Below are positions 35,089-47,278 of a DNA stretch of 56,303 nt, in pieces (the stretch's first letter is position 1; every line of letters starts with the position of its first letter). The DNA is taken from NCBI GenBank assembly GCA_012960105.1, contig DUBV01000083.1, positions 7,352 through 63,654 of the forward strand. Reading direction: 5' to 3'. The position numbers and the translations under genes were made by a program. This DNA comes from Thiotrichaceae bacterium (GTDB lineage Bacteria; Pseudomonadota; Gammaproteobacteria; Eutrophobiales; Eutrophobiaceae). The notes beneath the pieces are model-generated. The model was not told where the DNA came from, did no database searches, and saw nothing but the letters and a program-made list of their open reading frames with translations.

Positions 35089-35757
35089 TTATTTAATTTC
35101 AAGTAATTCTATATCAAAGAGTAAGGTCGAATTTGGCTGGATTGTACCGGCTCTGCGTTGTCCGTATGCTAAGTCCGAAGGAATAACAAGTTGCCATTTT
35201 GAACCGACGGTCATTAGCTGTAGTGCTTCTTGCCAGCCTTTAATTACTTGAGAAACACCTAATGTGACTGATTCGCCACGTGCGTATGAACTGTCAAATT
35301 CACTACCATCGATAAGTGTGCCACGGTAATGAACAACAACGTTGCTGTCAGCAACAGGTTTTTTACCTTCTCCCGCGGTGATTACTTTATATTGAAGACC
35401 ACTGTCTAGCGTAACAACGCCTTCTTTCTTTTTATTATCTGCAAGGTATTTTTCACCGCTGGTTTTGTTGCTGTCTGCTTGTGAGGCGAGTTCTTGTTGT
35501 TCTTTTTTCTGATAATCAGCAAGAATTTGTTGCATTTCATCTTTATGCAATTTTAATTCGTTGTTATTTAAGGTGTCTTCAACAGCTTGTAGAAAAGCAG
35601 CTGTATCCAAAGTCATACCTTGACGAGTAACTGTTTGGCCAAAGTAAATACCCATGGCATAGCTGAGTTTCTCTAGCTCAGACTCAACTTTTGCTGCATG
35701 TGCACTCATAAACACAGTGCTTAAAATTATAACAAGCGTGGTTTTCAATATATTCAT
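35089..35757 (-). CDS. FKBP-type peptidyl-prolyl isomerase (FkpA/Mip type)
   Basis: A 222-residue periplasmic isomerase. Signal peptide at 1-21 (MSAHA), an N-terminal helical dimerisation domain (KLSYAMGIYFGQTVTRQGM...AFLQAVEDTL, long helix to about 105), then the FKBP domain (about 115-222): VVVHYRGTLIDGSEFDSS, GVSQVIKGWQEALQLMTVGSKWQLVIPSDLAYG, IQPNSTLLFDIELLEI. It speeds cis-trans isomerisation of prolyl bonds and acts as chaperone for envelope proteins. The layout fits FkpA or Mip equally, so no symbol is given. Standard length; 15-bp terminator downstream. Confidence 0.88.
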   Translation of the reverse strand: MNILKTTLVIILSTVFMSAHAAKVESELEKLSYAMGIYFGQTVTRQGMTLDTAAFLQAVEDTLNNNELKLHKDEMQQILADYQKKEQQELASQADSNKTSGEKYLADNKKKEGVVTLDSGLQYKVITAGEGKKPVADSNVVVHYRGTLIDGSEFDSSYARGESVTLGVSQVIKGWQEALQLMTVGSKWQLVIPSDLAYGQRRAGTIQPNSTLLFDIELLEIK

Positions 35758-35863
35758 TTGAACCTCTAATTAGCTGATGTTTTATTTCTTTAGGAAGGAT
35801 TTAAATAATGATCCCATAAAACTAAGAGTTCTCCAAGTTGCTATTAGTTCTAATTATTTTTAT

Positions 35864-36859
35864 TTAAGGGGAATAAGACGAAATAGATTGAATCGTTTCA
35901 TCGAGAAATTGAATATTGTTTTTATCTCTTGGTACAGCCGCTGAAAGTAGTTGACGATATTTTCGTGCACCGGGTTGGCCTTGGTAAAGACCAATAACAT
36001 GCCGTGTTAAATTTTTAATACGTTCACCCTGTTGTACTTGTTCTGCAACGTAGTCTCGGTACTCATTTAAAATATCTGTACGTGTAGGAGTAGCGCCTGA
36101 ATTTTCAAAAAGAACTTTGTCCGCTTCAACTAACATAAACGGGTTTTGATACGCTGCTCTACCTACCATTACACCATCAACATGTTCTAGTTGTGTTTTA
36201 ATCTCGTCCAATTCGGTAAAACCACCATTAATCGTAATATTTAGTGTGGGGAAGTCCTGTTTTAATTTGTGAACACGCTCGTAATTTAATGGTGGTATAT
36301 CTCTATTTTCTTTCGGGCTTAATCCACTCAATATTGCTTTTCTTGCATGGATAATAAATATGTCGCAGCCGGCTTCATGAGTAGTCTTGATAAAGTCATA
36401 TAAAAATTCATAAGAGTCGAGATCGTCTATCCCTATTCGAGTTTTTATCGTGACAGGAATTTTTATTAACGATTGAATTTTATTGACACAATCGGCTACC
36501 AAGTTTTTGTTTGACATTAAACAAGCACCAAACTGGCCATTTTGAACGCGATCACTGGGACAGCCAATATTTAAATTAACTTCATCATAGCCTTCGTCTT
36601 CAGCCATTTTTGCACACACGGCAAGATCGTCTGGATTGCTACCGCCTAATTGAATAGCGAGTGGATATTCAACATAATTAAAATCAAGAAAGCGTTGCCT
36701 ATCGCCATGTATCAATGCACCTGTTGTTATCATTTCCGTATAAAGCACCGCGTGTTTAGATAACAAACGCATGAAGTAACGAAAATGTTTATCGGTATGG
36801 TCCATCATGGGGGCAATAGAAAGTAACCTATTGATTTTAAAATCTATTTTATGCTTCAT
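35864..36859 (-). CDS. dusA: tRNA-dihydrouridine(20/20a) synthase DusA, 5' end rebuilt by an island
   Basis: A 331-residue flavin enzyme reducing uridine to dihydrouridine in the tRNA D-loop. Motifs: SIAPMMDHTDKHFRYFMRLL (FMN phosphate site), NLNIGCPSDRVQNGQFGACLM with the catalytic Cys, IKTRIGIDD, HARKA and GGFTELDE...DGVMVGRAAYQNP. Its first 13 codons come from an integrated island: the native 5' end lies 6.1 kb away at 42882-42965, next to mutH, and both copies share ATGATGGAC. The gene therefore no longer follows mutH and must be transcribed from inside the island, probably from within the divergent integrase gene (only 16 bp separate the two start codons). Confidence 0.93.
   Translation of the reverse strand: MKHKIDFKINRLLSIAPMMDHTDKHFRYFMRLLSKHAVLYTEMITTGALIHGDRQRFLDFNYVEYPLAIQLGGSNPDDLAVCAKMAEDEGYDEVNLNIGCPSDRVQNGQFGACLMSNKNLVADCVNKIQSLIKIPVTIKTRIGIDDLDSYEFLYDFIKTTHEAGCDIFIIHARKAILSGLSPKENRDIPPLNYERVHKLKQDFPTLNITINGGFTELDEIKTQLEHVDGVMVGRAAYQNPFMLVEADKVLFENSGATPTRTDILNEYRDYVAEQVQQGERIKNLTRHVIGLYQGQPGARKYRQLLSAAVPRDKNNIQFLDETIQSISSYSP
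36794..36820 (-). other. attL of the island, inside dusA
   Basis: Codons 14-22 of dusA. The core ATGATGGAC (36800-36808) is repeated at 42915-42923, and flanking bases match in part (ATnGCnCCn before, nAnACC after). The 5' end of dusA is a known insertion site for a family of tyrosine recombinases. Confidence 0.8.
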
Positions 36860-36875
36860 TATCTCAGGAGTACAA

Positions 36876-37844
36876 ATGGCAACATTTCAGCAGTTAGCTT
36901 CTGGCAAGTGGCGAGCCATCGTCAGAATGAAAGGCATAAGTAAGATTGCGTCATTCCCACAGAAAAAACAAGTACGAGACTGGGCAACAAAAATAGAATC
37001 GGCGATTAGTCAGTCACAAAGTGGCCTGATTACCAGTAAGGCAACACTAGGTGCTTTGATAGATAAGTTTAATAAAGATACAGTAACGAAGGGCAGAACC
37101 CGCGCTCAAGTATTAGACTCAATTAAAAAAGCACTCGGACATATTCCATTAAATAAACTTAATCAGTTACACATTCAGCATTGGACGGATAAACGAATGA
37201 AAAAGATAGTGGCCTCATCAATGGCGGGTCATTTGTCTTATCTTAGTAAAGTTTTGGACTGGGGAAGGAATGTAAAACGATTAGACGTAACAGGTGACAT
37301 GGCTCGCAATGTTAGGTCTGGTTTATCACATGCGGGACATAACACCCGGTCAAAGCGAAGAGATAGAATCCCAACTGATAAAGAATTAAAAAACCTGTGC
37401 GACTATTGGGATAATAATGCCTGGCAACAAATACCAATGACAGACATTGTGAAGTTTGCCGTTGCATCATGTATGCGACAAAACGAAATAACACACATAT
37501 TAATTCAAGATGTCGATGTAAGAAATAAGACCGTTATTATTCATGAACGTAAAGATCCAAAGAATAAAGAAGATAACGATCAGGTTGTGCCATTAGTTGG
37601 TGAAGCATGGACCATTGTTAAACCACGATTAAAGAATAAAGGTTCAAGGCTGTTTCCTTATGACAGTCGAAGTGTCTCCGCCGCATTCACTCGTAGTTGC
37701 AAGAAACTCAAGATAAAAGATTTGCATTTCCATGATATGCGACATGCGGGAATAACGGATCTGTTTCGTCAAGGATTACCTATTCAATTGGTTGCTATTG
37801 TTTCAGGACATAAAGACTGGATGAGTTTAAAAAGATACACCTAG
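36876..37844 (+). CDS. Tyrosine recombinase (dusA-type integrase), amber-truncated at the C-terminus
   Basis: A 322-residue integrase from ATG 36876, with AGGAG five bases upstream (an ATG at 36807 lies inside dusA and is rejected). N-terminal arm-type domain (MATFQQLASGKWRAIVRMKG), core-binding domain about 55-150, catalytic domain with the Arg of SCMRQNEITHI, a Lys in HERKDPKN, HDMRHAGITDLF, the His of VSGHKDW and the Tyr of LKRYT. A TAG at 37842-37844 follows at once; beyond it the frame continues LTAADVHKALS to TGA at 37878-37880, the usual end of such integrases (RYTQLTAADV...). A single C-to-T change of CAG would explain this. All catalytic residues are retained, but the C-terminal helix is lost. 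Confidence 0.85.
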   Translation: MATFQQLASGKWRAIVRMKGISKIASFPQKKQVRDWATKIESAISQSQSGLITSKATLGALIDKFNKDTVTKGRTRAQVLDSIKKALGHIPLNKLNQLHIQHWTDKRMKKIVASSMAGHLSYLSKVLDWGRNVKRLDVTGDMARNVRSGLSHAGHNTRSKRRDRIPTDKELKNLCDYWDNNAWQQIPMTDIVKFAVASCMRQNEITHILIQDVDVRNKTVIIHERKDPKNKEDNDQVVPLVGEAWTIVKPRLKNKGSRLFPYDSRSVSAAFTRSCKKLKIKDLHFHDMRHAGITDLFRQGLPIQLVAIVSGHKDWMSLKRYT

Positions 37845-37876
37845 TTAACGGCTGCTGATGTACATAAGGCGTTGTC

Positions 37877-38107
37877 ATGAGCGAGGCAGAAGACATCATA
37901 AAAGAAATTGTACGTCTTGAAGAAGAAATAAAAAAATATCCCATCGGGTTACTGGTAGAAAATCCAAACATTAATGAACACAACCGCATTAATTATGAAA
38001 TTGGCGAATTATGGAAACGTTATGATCGAATCGAAGACGACAGAAAAGCAGACAACGCGATTGCCATTCCTGAAAAAATACGTAATAGAGGTAAAAGGTT
38101 GGAGTGA
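37877..38107 (+). CDS. Small hypothetical protein coupled to the integrase
   Basis: A 76-residue charged protein (EDIIKEIVRLEEEIKKYP, NRINYEIGELWKRYDRIEDDR). Its ATG overlaps the ancestral integrase stop (ATGA at 37877-37880), the classic arrangement for translational coupling; with the amber mutation ribosomes now stop 33 bp earlier. It could be a recombination directionality or regulatory factor, but it lacks a recognisable helix-turn-helix and looks more like a coiled coil. Confidence 0.5.
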   Translation: MSEAEDIIKEIVRLEEEIKKYPIGLLVENPNINEHNRINYEIGELWKRYDRIEDDRKADNAIAIPEKIRNRGKRLE

Positions 38108-38120
38108 CTGTTACAAAATC

Positions 38121-38279
38121 ATGAAGAGTGCAGAAACTAAAAGAGACATGAATGCAGATCGCAATCAACTAATTAAAAACTTTGCTGTTGGTAAAAACGC
38201 AAACCAGAGAACCAAATATGTACTAGAAAATAAGGATGAGTTGGTTGATTCCAATATTATGGGGGGATCATGGATTTGA
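38121..38279 (+). CDS. Small hypothetical protein
   Basis: A possible 52-residue basic product (MKSAETKRDMNADRNQLIKN...NKDELVDSNIMGGSWI) starting 13 bp after the previous gene. The GGAG upstream is rather far from the ATG. The frame is also open upstream to 37974 in another phase of the preceding gene. A G6 tract near the end (about 38261) could make length variable. Function unknown; could be a remnant. Confidence 0.3.
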   Translation: MKSAETKRDMNADRNQLIKNFAVGKNANQRTKYVLENKDELVDSNIMGGSWI

Positions 38280-38374
38280 TGATAAAGACCTACTAAATCG
38301 GAAAACTCCTGGTTGATTAAATAAAAAGTTCTCCGTCAAACCAGGGGCAGTTCACTGGCTGTCGGCCAACCAGA

Positions 38375-38407
38375 GAAGGCGAGCGGCCAATAGGGCCGCC
38401 CGCCTTC
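38375..38407 (-). terminator. GC-rich terminator hairpin of the alanine-rich gene
   Basis: GAAGGCGAGCGGCC (38375-38388) pairs with GGCCGCCCGCCTTC (38394-38407) over 14 bp with one mismatch, loop of five. It lies 25 bp beyond the stop of the giant gene. Only weak U-content follows (TCTCTGGTT), so it may work with Rho or as a 3' stabiliser. Its GC-richness shows it came with the gene. Confidence 0.55.
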
Positions 38408-38432
38408 CGTGCAGGGGTGCGTGATCCCTTAC

Positions 38433-42278
<3,846 letters not shown>

Positions 42279-42412
42279 TAGTCTTTACCCCACTCCATTA
42301 ATATGCATGATTAGAAACGTATAAGCATACTATGTACCATTCTCACTTCTGCCGTGAATAAGCCAAAAACAGGCGCTATTAGCTAATGTGCTTTCTGTTA
42401 TTCGGAATATTT

Positions 42413-42444
42413 TATGTGCATTTTGCTAATTATGTGCATTTTGC
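42413..42444. promoter_or_regulatory. Tandem 14-bp direct repeat upstream of the giant gene
   Basis: TATGTGCATTTTGC at 42413-42426 and again at 42431-42444, period 18. It lies 135-166 bp upstream of the start of the giant gene and about 110 bp from a truncated AraC-type gene tail. Direct repeats of this spacing are the usual shape of AraC-family operators. A chance repeat in AT-rich sequence is possible. Confidence 0.45.
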
Positions 42445-42553
42445 AAATTGAATTAACTGCGTTTTACGAATTGTACGTCGTCAAAACCTTTTGAACTTAG
42501 AGTTGCCTGAGTTAAGAGACACATTAGTTCATCAATGGGTACTGGATATTTTA

Positions 42554-42652
42554 TTAGCTTAATTTTCTTACTTCGCTGGGCGTGACACCATGCCAACGCT
42601 TGTATGCACGAGAGAACGTGCTTGATCCTGCGGCGCATACCAAGAAATAGAA
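42554..42652 (-). pseudogene. C-terminal remnant of an AraC-family regulator
   Basis: One minus frame, open for 32 codons between stops, reads CAAGSSTFSRAYKRWHGVTPSEVRKLS, which is the second helix-turn-helix and C-terminal end of an AraC/XylS protein (compare the FSRAFKRWxGxxPSEYR consensus). No start codon and no upstream domain remain. The longer ORF in another frame (42453-42638) is not the real one. It may once have controlled the neighbouring cargo gene. Confidence 0.6.
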
Positions 42653-42881
42653 TTAAATGAATTGGTACAGCATATGAAGGAAGTTATAAATCAATTCTGA
42701 GGCTATGAATGCCCATAAAACGCCCTTTAAACGGACGTATATGAATTAGGTATTGATATCATGGGTAGGTAAGAAAAACAGTTTTTACGGCCACTTTTTT
42801 AAAGCAAAAAAACATGTGTTGGTGTGATCCCCGACTTATTAATCGTCTTTTTTATCTGTACATAAATTGTACAGTACATAT

Positions 42882-42965
42882 TTAACTTATTGATAAATAA
42901 GATGAATAGGTGTTGTCCATCATCGGCGCTATGCTTAAGCGGCGGTCAATATTATTTTTATTCAT
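42882..42965 (-). pseudogene. dusA: Displaced native 5' end of dusA
   Basis: ATG 42965 opens a frame of 27 codons reading MNKNNIDRRLSIAPMMDN and stopping at 42882 inside the island. SIAPMMD is the conserved DusA start, as in the intact gene (RLLSIAPMMDH). It begins 6 bp after the mutH stop, so the ancestral operon was mutH-dusA. Codons up to about 17 are native chromosome; the rest is island sequence. Confidence 0.85.
42909..42935 (-). other. attR of the island
   Basis: Matches the dusA att region at 36794-36820 (minus strand): identical ATGATGGAC (42915-42923), with partial matches on both sides. It lies within the displaced dusA start and marks the right edge of the island. Confidence 0.8.
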
Positions 42966-42971
42966 TGTTTT

Positions 42972-43634
42972 TTAGTTTGAAGAAATAATCGAGTGAGTAA
43001 ACGATGGGCGCAAATAAAAACCTCGTGGTAAGGTTAAAGCGTTTGAGCCAGGTTGATTTTTATCAATAGTTAGGCTGCTTGCGTTAGCCGCCTTTGGTCT
43101 CATTTGTAAATACGTTCCCATTGAAGAACTAATTTTATCAACGTCACCTAATGCAATTAAGTCACACAGTTCTTGCCAGTCATTTTTTAATTGTCTTTCT
43201 TGTTCAAAATCCGGTTTCCATAGAATAGGGGAGCCGATACGTCGCAGGGCAACAGGAATAGTTTTGCTTGCTTCAAACGGAATCCAGAGCACTTCTGTTA
43301 ATTTATGTTTAACCAATGAATCTTCCCATGAAGATAAGGCCGCAGGTTCAAGTTGTGCGACACAAATATAGGTTGATTCTTTAGGTTTACCGTTTTCAGC
43401 GATGGGAATAGTTTTTAATTCTATACCTAAATTAATAAAATCCGGTTCAGGTGCACTTGCTGCTTCTGCACCAAGATATTGTTCGAGCAAATTACCAAAC
43501 CAGCCTTTTGCATGAACTAATGATTCAGGCACATCGACTTCCATTTTATTTGCGAGTTGTTGAACGGTGGTGCCGGTTAACGTGTTTGCACGTTGCATTA
43601 ATTCCTGCTTATTAGCAGGCGCCTGATATTTCAT
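42972..43634 (-). CDS. mutH: DNA mismatch repair endonuclease MutH
   Basis: A 220-residue restriction-fold nuclease that nicks the unmethylated strand at hemimethylated GATC sites when activated by MutS-MutL. The active-site D-ExK pattern is present: Asp of EPDFINLG and Glu/Lys of IELKTIP. Other family blocks: GWFGNLLEQYLGAEAASAPEPD, TEVLWIPFEA, IGSPILWKPDFEQERQLKNDWQEL and QMRPKAANAS. Length near E. coli MutH (229). Its presence implies Dam-directed repair. The gene originally ran into dusA, whose native start is 6 bp away; the island now ends this transcript. Confidence 0.92.
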   Translation of the reverse strand: MKYQAPANKQELMQRANTLTGTTVQQLANKMEVDVPESLVHAKGWFGNLLEQYLGAEAASAPEPDFINLGIELKTIPIAENGKPKESTYICVAQLEPAALSSWEDSLVKHKLTEVLWIPFEASKTIPVALRRIGSPILWKPDFEQERQLKNDWQELCDLIALGDVDKISSSMGTYLQMRPKAANASSLTIDKNQPGSNALTLPRGFYLRPSFTHSIISSN

Positions 43635-43668
43635 TCTAGATACTTAAAGTTTTAGAATGAAAAAGCAT

Positions 43669-46314
43669 TCAGGATAGGGCATCCAGTATAAAATTTTCTA
43701 AACATTCAAATTTTAAAGGATCATTTATCGCTTCGTTATCATCATTTCGAAGGTAAAATATATCTTCTACTCGTTCGCCGTAGGTTGCTATCTTCGCACT
43801 TTGTAATTTAGTACCGCATAAGTCCATGGCGGTGCTTATACGTGATAACACACCCGGGCGGTCTACCGTATTAATTTCCATAATGGTTCGGTTGTTTTTT
43901 TTGTCAGTTTTAAAAGTAACTTTAGTAGGGAAGTTGAAATTTTTTAATTGTCTATTTTCTATCCACTTTCCCTGTTCTGGAAAGGCTGGAGTAGAATTTA
44001 GAGCCTTAATGATTCTGTCTCTTATTTCATTGCTACGTTCTTTTGTTTTAATCAGTTCGCCATTGTTTTCAAGAATGACGAAGGTATCCAAAACAAAACC
44101 ATTCTTATTAGTAATAATTCTTGCATCAAGAACATTTAGTCCTAGTTTTTCAATTGTTCTGGCTATGGTTGAAAAAATATTTTTTCTATCCTTCATATAA
44201 ATAAAGACAAGGCTGTTACCTTGTCCAGACTTTTTATTTACTAATACCAATGGGCTTTCTGTGTTCTTATGCTTTAAAATTCCTTCAGTGTGCCAGGCAA
44301 TTTCATCAGAAATATGTCTAAGGAAATAATCGTTGTCTATGTTATTCCAGAGTTTAAGCACATCTTCTTTATTTGTTTTTTCAAGGTCAATTAAAGTAAG
44401 CGACTCCTGCTTAATACTTTTTACCCATTCATCTTTAGGAATGGATTTCTCATGACCACGTCTAAGTACGTATAAGGTTCGCTGGTAAAGGTTTGTTAAT
44501 AACATTCCCCGCCAGTTGTTCCATAAATCAGGGTTAGTGCCACAGATGTCTGCTACCGTAAGTATGTGAAGGTAATTCAGATGTGCTTGATCCTGTACTT
44601 CGTTAGCAAACTCCATAATTACTTCAGGATCATCTATGTCTTTGCGTTGCGCGGTTTTGCTCATTAATAAATGGCTTTTGACTAACCATGCAACGAGTTT
44701 AGTATCGTAGTCACTTAATCCATGGAGCTTACAAAAATCCGTGGCATCTTTTACACCTAATTCGGCATGATCACCGCCACGGCCTTTAGCAATATCATGA
44801 AATAGACCGGCAAGATAAAGTAATTCAAGCTTTGGTATTTTCTTTGTTAATGCGTGACAAACTGGAAATTTTTCTTTGTATTCCTCTGTTGCGAATAAAC
44901 GCATGTTTTGAATAACTGTAAGCGTGTGTTCATCAACAGTAAAAATGTGAAACATATCAAATTGCATTAAGCCTTCAATTTTAGCGAACGCAGGTAAGTA
45001 AGCTGCTAAAACACCATAGCGATGCATCATTCTTAATTTATGACCAACCAGATTAGGTTGTCGAATTATTTCCAAAAACAAACTTCTATTGGCAATATCT
45101 TTTCGAAACCGATCATCTATTAAATACAGATGTTTTCTAATAAGACGTATCGTGCTTGCTTTGACGCCTTTAATTGATGGGTCTTGCTGTGTTAATAAAA
45201 ATATTTCAAATAAAGCAAACGGATGGTTTTTGAAAATATTTTTGTTAACAACTTCAATAAAGTCATTTCTTTTTTGAAAGCGTGAGTTTATGGCAACGAT
45301 CTTTTCTTTTCGTTTGCTATAAATAATCTCTTCTTTAAAATGTTGTAGTAATATTTCGTTTAAACGACTTATTTCACGAATCGTTTTGAAATACATTTTC
45401 ATAAAGGCTTCAATGCCTTTATTTTCTTTGTCTTTAAAGCCTAGTACTTCAGCTACATTTCTTTGGTAGTCGAATAGCAACCGATCTTCGCGACGATTAG
45501 TCGTCATGTGTAACGCAAAACGAATGCGCCATAAGAAGTTGCGACCTGCTTGTAATACTTTATATTCCTCGCGCGTAAGAAATTTTTGTTTAACAAGATT
45601 GCTAATATCCATGTTGTCAAACTGACGTTCTGCTACCCAACCAATCATTTGTATGTCGCGCAAGCCACCGGGTGATTCTTTTATATTAGGTTCAAGTTTA
45701 TTAGTTGAATCACTGTATTTTTCATGGCGTTCTTTTTGTTCCAGTAACTTTTCTTCAAAAAACTTTTTCGTTGGCCAGATCTTTTTTGGGCTTGTTGCTT
45801 TACGCATTTCTTCGTGTAACTTTTCATTTCCACAAATTAATCTGGACTCCATAATATTGGTTATTACGGTGATGTCATTTTTTGCTTCAAACTTACATTC
45901 TTTTACTGTTCTAACACTGTGTCCAACTTCTAGGCCAAAATCCCATAAGAAAGTAAGGAAGGATTGTAATTGTTGTTCTGTTCCTTTTTTTAAACGAGGT
46001 TTTTGGAGAATCATTAAATCGATATCTGATGCCAGTAGAAGTTCATTGCGACCGTAACCGCCGACAGCAACTAAACTAAGTTGATCGGAATCTATAAATT
46101 GTTCCCAGGCAATGACAAGCAATTGGTCAATGAGCCAGCCCTGTTGCTTGACCAGTACTTCGATATGTTCACCAGCACTAAAACTATCCGTCAGATAGGC
46201 GTAACCGTGGTTGAATGCTTTTTTGAACGAGGATAGATGAGTAGTTTCCTGTTTTAGCTTTCTTTTAAATCTGCTTTTATCAAACAAGTGTTTTTCAGCG
46301 ACACTATTTTCCAT
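43669..46314 (-). CDS. glnD: Bifunctional [protein-PII] uridylyltransferase/uridylyl-removing enzyme
   Basis: An 881-residue nitrogen sensor. Nucleotidyltransferase domain with GGYGRNELLLASDIDLMIL (about 84-102), central GlnD domain, HD hydrolase domain with LFHDIAKGRGGDHAELG (about 507-523), then two C-terminal ACT domains (from about 695 and 805: VFIYMKDRKNIFSTIARTIEKL; IMEINTVDRPGVLSRISTAMDLCG) that sense glutamine. It adds UMP to PII at low glutamine and removes it at high glutamine. The order and length match the E. coli enzyme (890). It overlaps the map stop by one base (TAATG), so the two are coupled. Confidence 0.95.
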   Translation of the reverse strand: MENSVAEKHLFDKSRFKRKLKQETTHLSSFKKAFNHGYAYLTDSFSAGEHIEVLVKQQGWLIDQLLVIAWEQFIDSDQLSLVAVGGYGRNELLLASDIDLMILQKPRLKKGTEQQLQSFLTFLWDFGLEVGHSVRTVKECKFEAKNDITVITNIMESRLICGNEKLHEEMRKATSPKKIWPTKKFFEEKLLEQKERHEKYSDSTNKLEPNIKESPGGLRDIQMIGWVAERQFDNMDISNLVKQKFLTREEYKVLQAGRNFLWRIRFALHMTTNRREDRLLFDYQRNVAEVLGFKDKENKGIEAFMKMYFKTIREISRLNEILLQHFKEEIIYSKRKEKIVAINSRFQKRNDFIEVVNKNIFKNHPFALFEIFLLTQQDPSIKGVKASTIRLIRKHLYLIDDRFRKDIANRSLFLEIIRQPNLVGHKLRMMHRYGVLAAYLPAFAKIEGLMQFDMFHIFTVDEHTLTVIQNMRLFATEEYKEKFPVCHALTKKIPKLELLYLAGLFHDIAKGRGGDHAELGVKDATDFCKLHGLSDYDTKLVAWLVKSHLLMSKTAQRKDIDDPEVIMEFANEVQDQAHLNYLHILTVADICGTNPDLWNNWRGMLLTNLYQRTLYVLRRGHEKSIPKDEWVKSIKQESLTLIDLEKTNKEDVLKLWNNIDNDYFLRHISDEIAWHTEGILKHKNTESPLVLVNKKSGQGNSLVFIYMKDRKNIFSTIARTIEKLGLNVLDARIITNKNGFVLDTFVILENNGELIKTKERSNEIRDRIIKALNSTPAFPEQGKWIENRQLKNFNFPTKVTFKTDKKNNRTIMEINTVDRPGVLSRISTAMDLCGTKLQSAKIATYGERVEDIFYLRNDDNEAINDPLKFECLENFILDALS

Positions 46315-47081
46315 TAGAAATTTTCATCTGAACGTTTGGTTAAAACTTCGAAACTATCTTCAGTAACGAGGATGGTATGTTCCCATTGTGCTGATAATTT
46401 TTTATCTCGTGTAACTACCGTCCATTCATCTGAGAGTAATTTAACCTGTCGTTTACCAAGATTAATCATTGGTTCAATAGTAAAAGTCATGCCTGCTTCG
46501 AGTTTTAATCCGGTCTTGGGTTTGCCGTAATGGAGTACTTGCGGATCTTCATGGAATTCTTTGCCAATACCATGGCCGCAATATTCTCTGACCACGGAGC
46601 AGTGGTTGCTCTCGGCTAGGTTTTGTATGGCAGAACCAACATCTCCTAAACAAACTCCGGGGCGAACCAGTTCGATTCCTTTTTTCATACAGTCATAAGT
46701 CAATTCAACCAGGCGCTTGGCTCGTATAGGAGCTTCACCAACAAAAAACATTTTACTGGTATCACCATGATAGCCATCTTTGATGACGGTAATATCAATA
46801 TTGATAATATCGCCATTTTTAAGCTTTTTATCACTGGGGATGCCATGGCATACAACATGGTTGACAGAAGTGCAGATTGATTTTGGAAAACCACGATAAT
46901 CCAGTGGTGCAGGTATCGCTTTTTGCTCATTTACGATGTAATCGTGGCAAATCTGGTTTAATTCGTCAGTTGTCACACCGATTTTTACTTTGGAGCCGAT
47001 CATCTCCAGTACGTCGGCTGCGAGGCGGCCAGCAATACGCATTTTTTCGATTTCATCGGGTGTTTTAATAGATACAGCCAT
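46314..47081 (-). CDS. map: Type I methionine aminopeptidase
   Basis: A 255-residue metallo-aminopeptidase removing the initiator Met. Metal ligands lie in IDITVIKDGYHGDTSKMF (two Asp), YCGHGIGKEFHEDPQ (His), FTIEPMINLG (Glu) and AQWEHTILVTEDSFEVLT (Glu); substrate His in SVNHVVCHGIPSD. Usual length. It is divergent from rpsB, the standard gammaproteobacterial arrangement, and its last base is shared with the glnD start. Confidence 0.95.
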   Translation of the reverse strand: MAVSIKTPDEIEKMRIAGRLAADVLEMIGSKVKIGVTTDELNQICHDYIVNEQKAIPAPLDYRGFPKSICTSVNHVVCHGIPSDKKLKNGDIINIDITVIKDGYHGDTSKMFFVGEAPIRAKRLVELTYDCMKKGIELVRPGVCLGDVGSAIQNLAESNHCSVVREYCGHGIGKEFHEDPQVLHYGKPKTGLKLEAGMTFTIEPMINLGKRQVKLLSDEWTVVTRDKKLSAQWEHTILVTEDSFEVLTKRSDENF

Positions 47082-47168
47082 TTTAATAGTTTGAAACCTA
47101 AGATATTTGTTGTGGAAATTGTTCTATGGTATAAAGCGCACGCGATTTTCGCAAATACATAATTTTAA

Positions 47169-47198
47169 TTGTCACACGCACGCTTAGAACCATATATG
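47169..47198 (+). promoter_or_regulatory. Probable promoter of the rpsB-tsf operon
   Basis: TTGTCA (47169-47174) followed after 17-18 bases by ATATATG (-10-like TATATG). It is located about 80 bp before the rpsB start, which leaves a leader. The assignment is by eye and the -10 is weak. Confidence 0.35.
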
Positions 47199-47199
47199 G

Positions 47200-47278
47200 G
47201 GTGCCTGAATCATTTGTTAGATATCAGGTTGTTATATGGGGAGTGCGGAGGCTTAACCCTAAACCTAGGAGAATAAAC
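47200..47278 (+). promoter_or_regulatory. rpsB: Putative rpsB leader (S2 autoregulation site)
   Basis: The leader holds a CCTGA...TCAGG stem (about 47212-47230) between two similar motifs, ATATGGGGTGC and ATATGGGGAGTGCGGAGG, just upstream of the TAGGAG ribosome-binding site. RpsB leaders in Gammaproteobacteria bind S2 for feedback control; the position and GGGG-rich loops fit, but I cannot fold it. Confidence 0.4.

Noticed and set aside
36807-36875. Integrase start at ATG 36807
   Set aside because: It would lie within dusA codons; ATG 36876 has AGGAG and the usual integrase N-terminus.
42453-42638. 61-codon minus ORF
   Set aside because: The neighbouring frame codes a recognisable AraC C-terminus; this ORF is its out-of-frame shadow.
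47201-47278. 26-codon N-terminal extension of RpsB
   Set aside because: It covers the leader; S2 begins [10 protein letters not shown] with TAGGAG just upstream.
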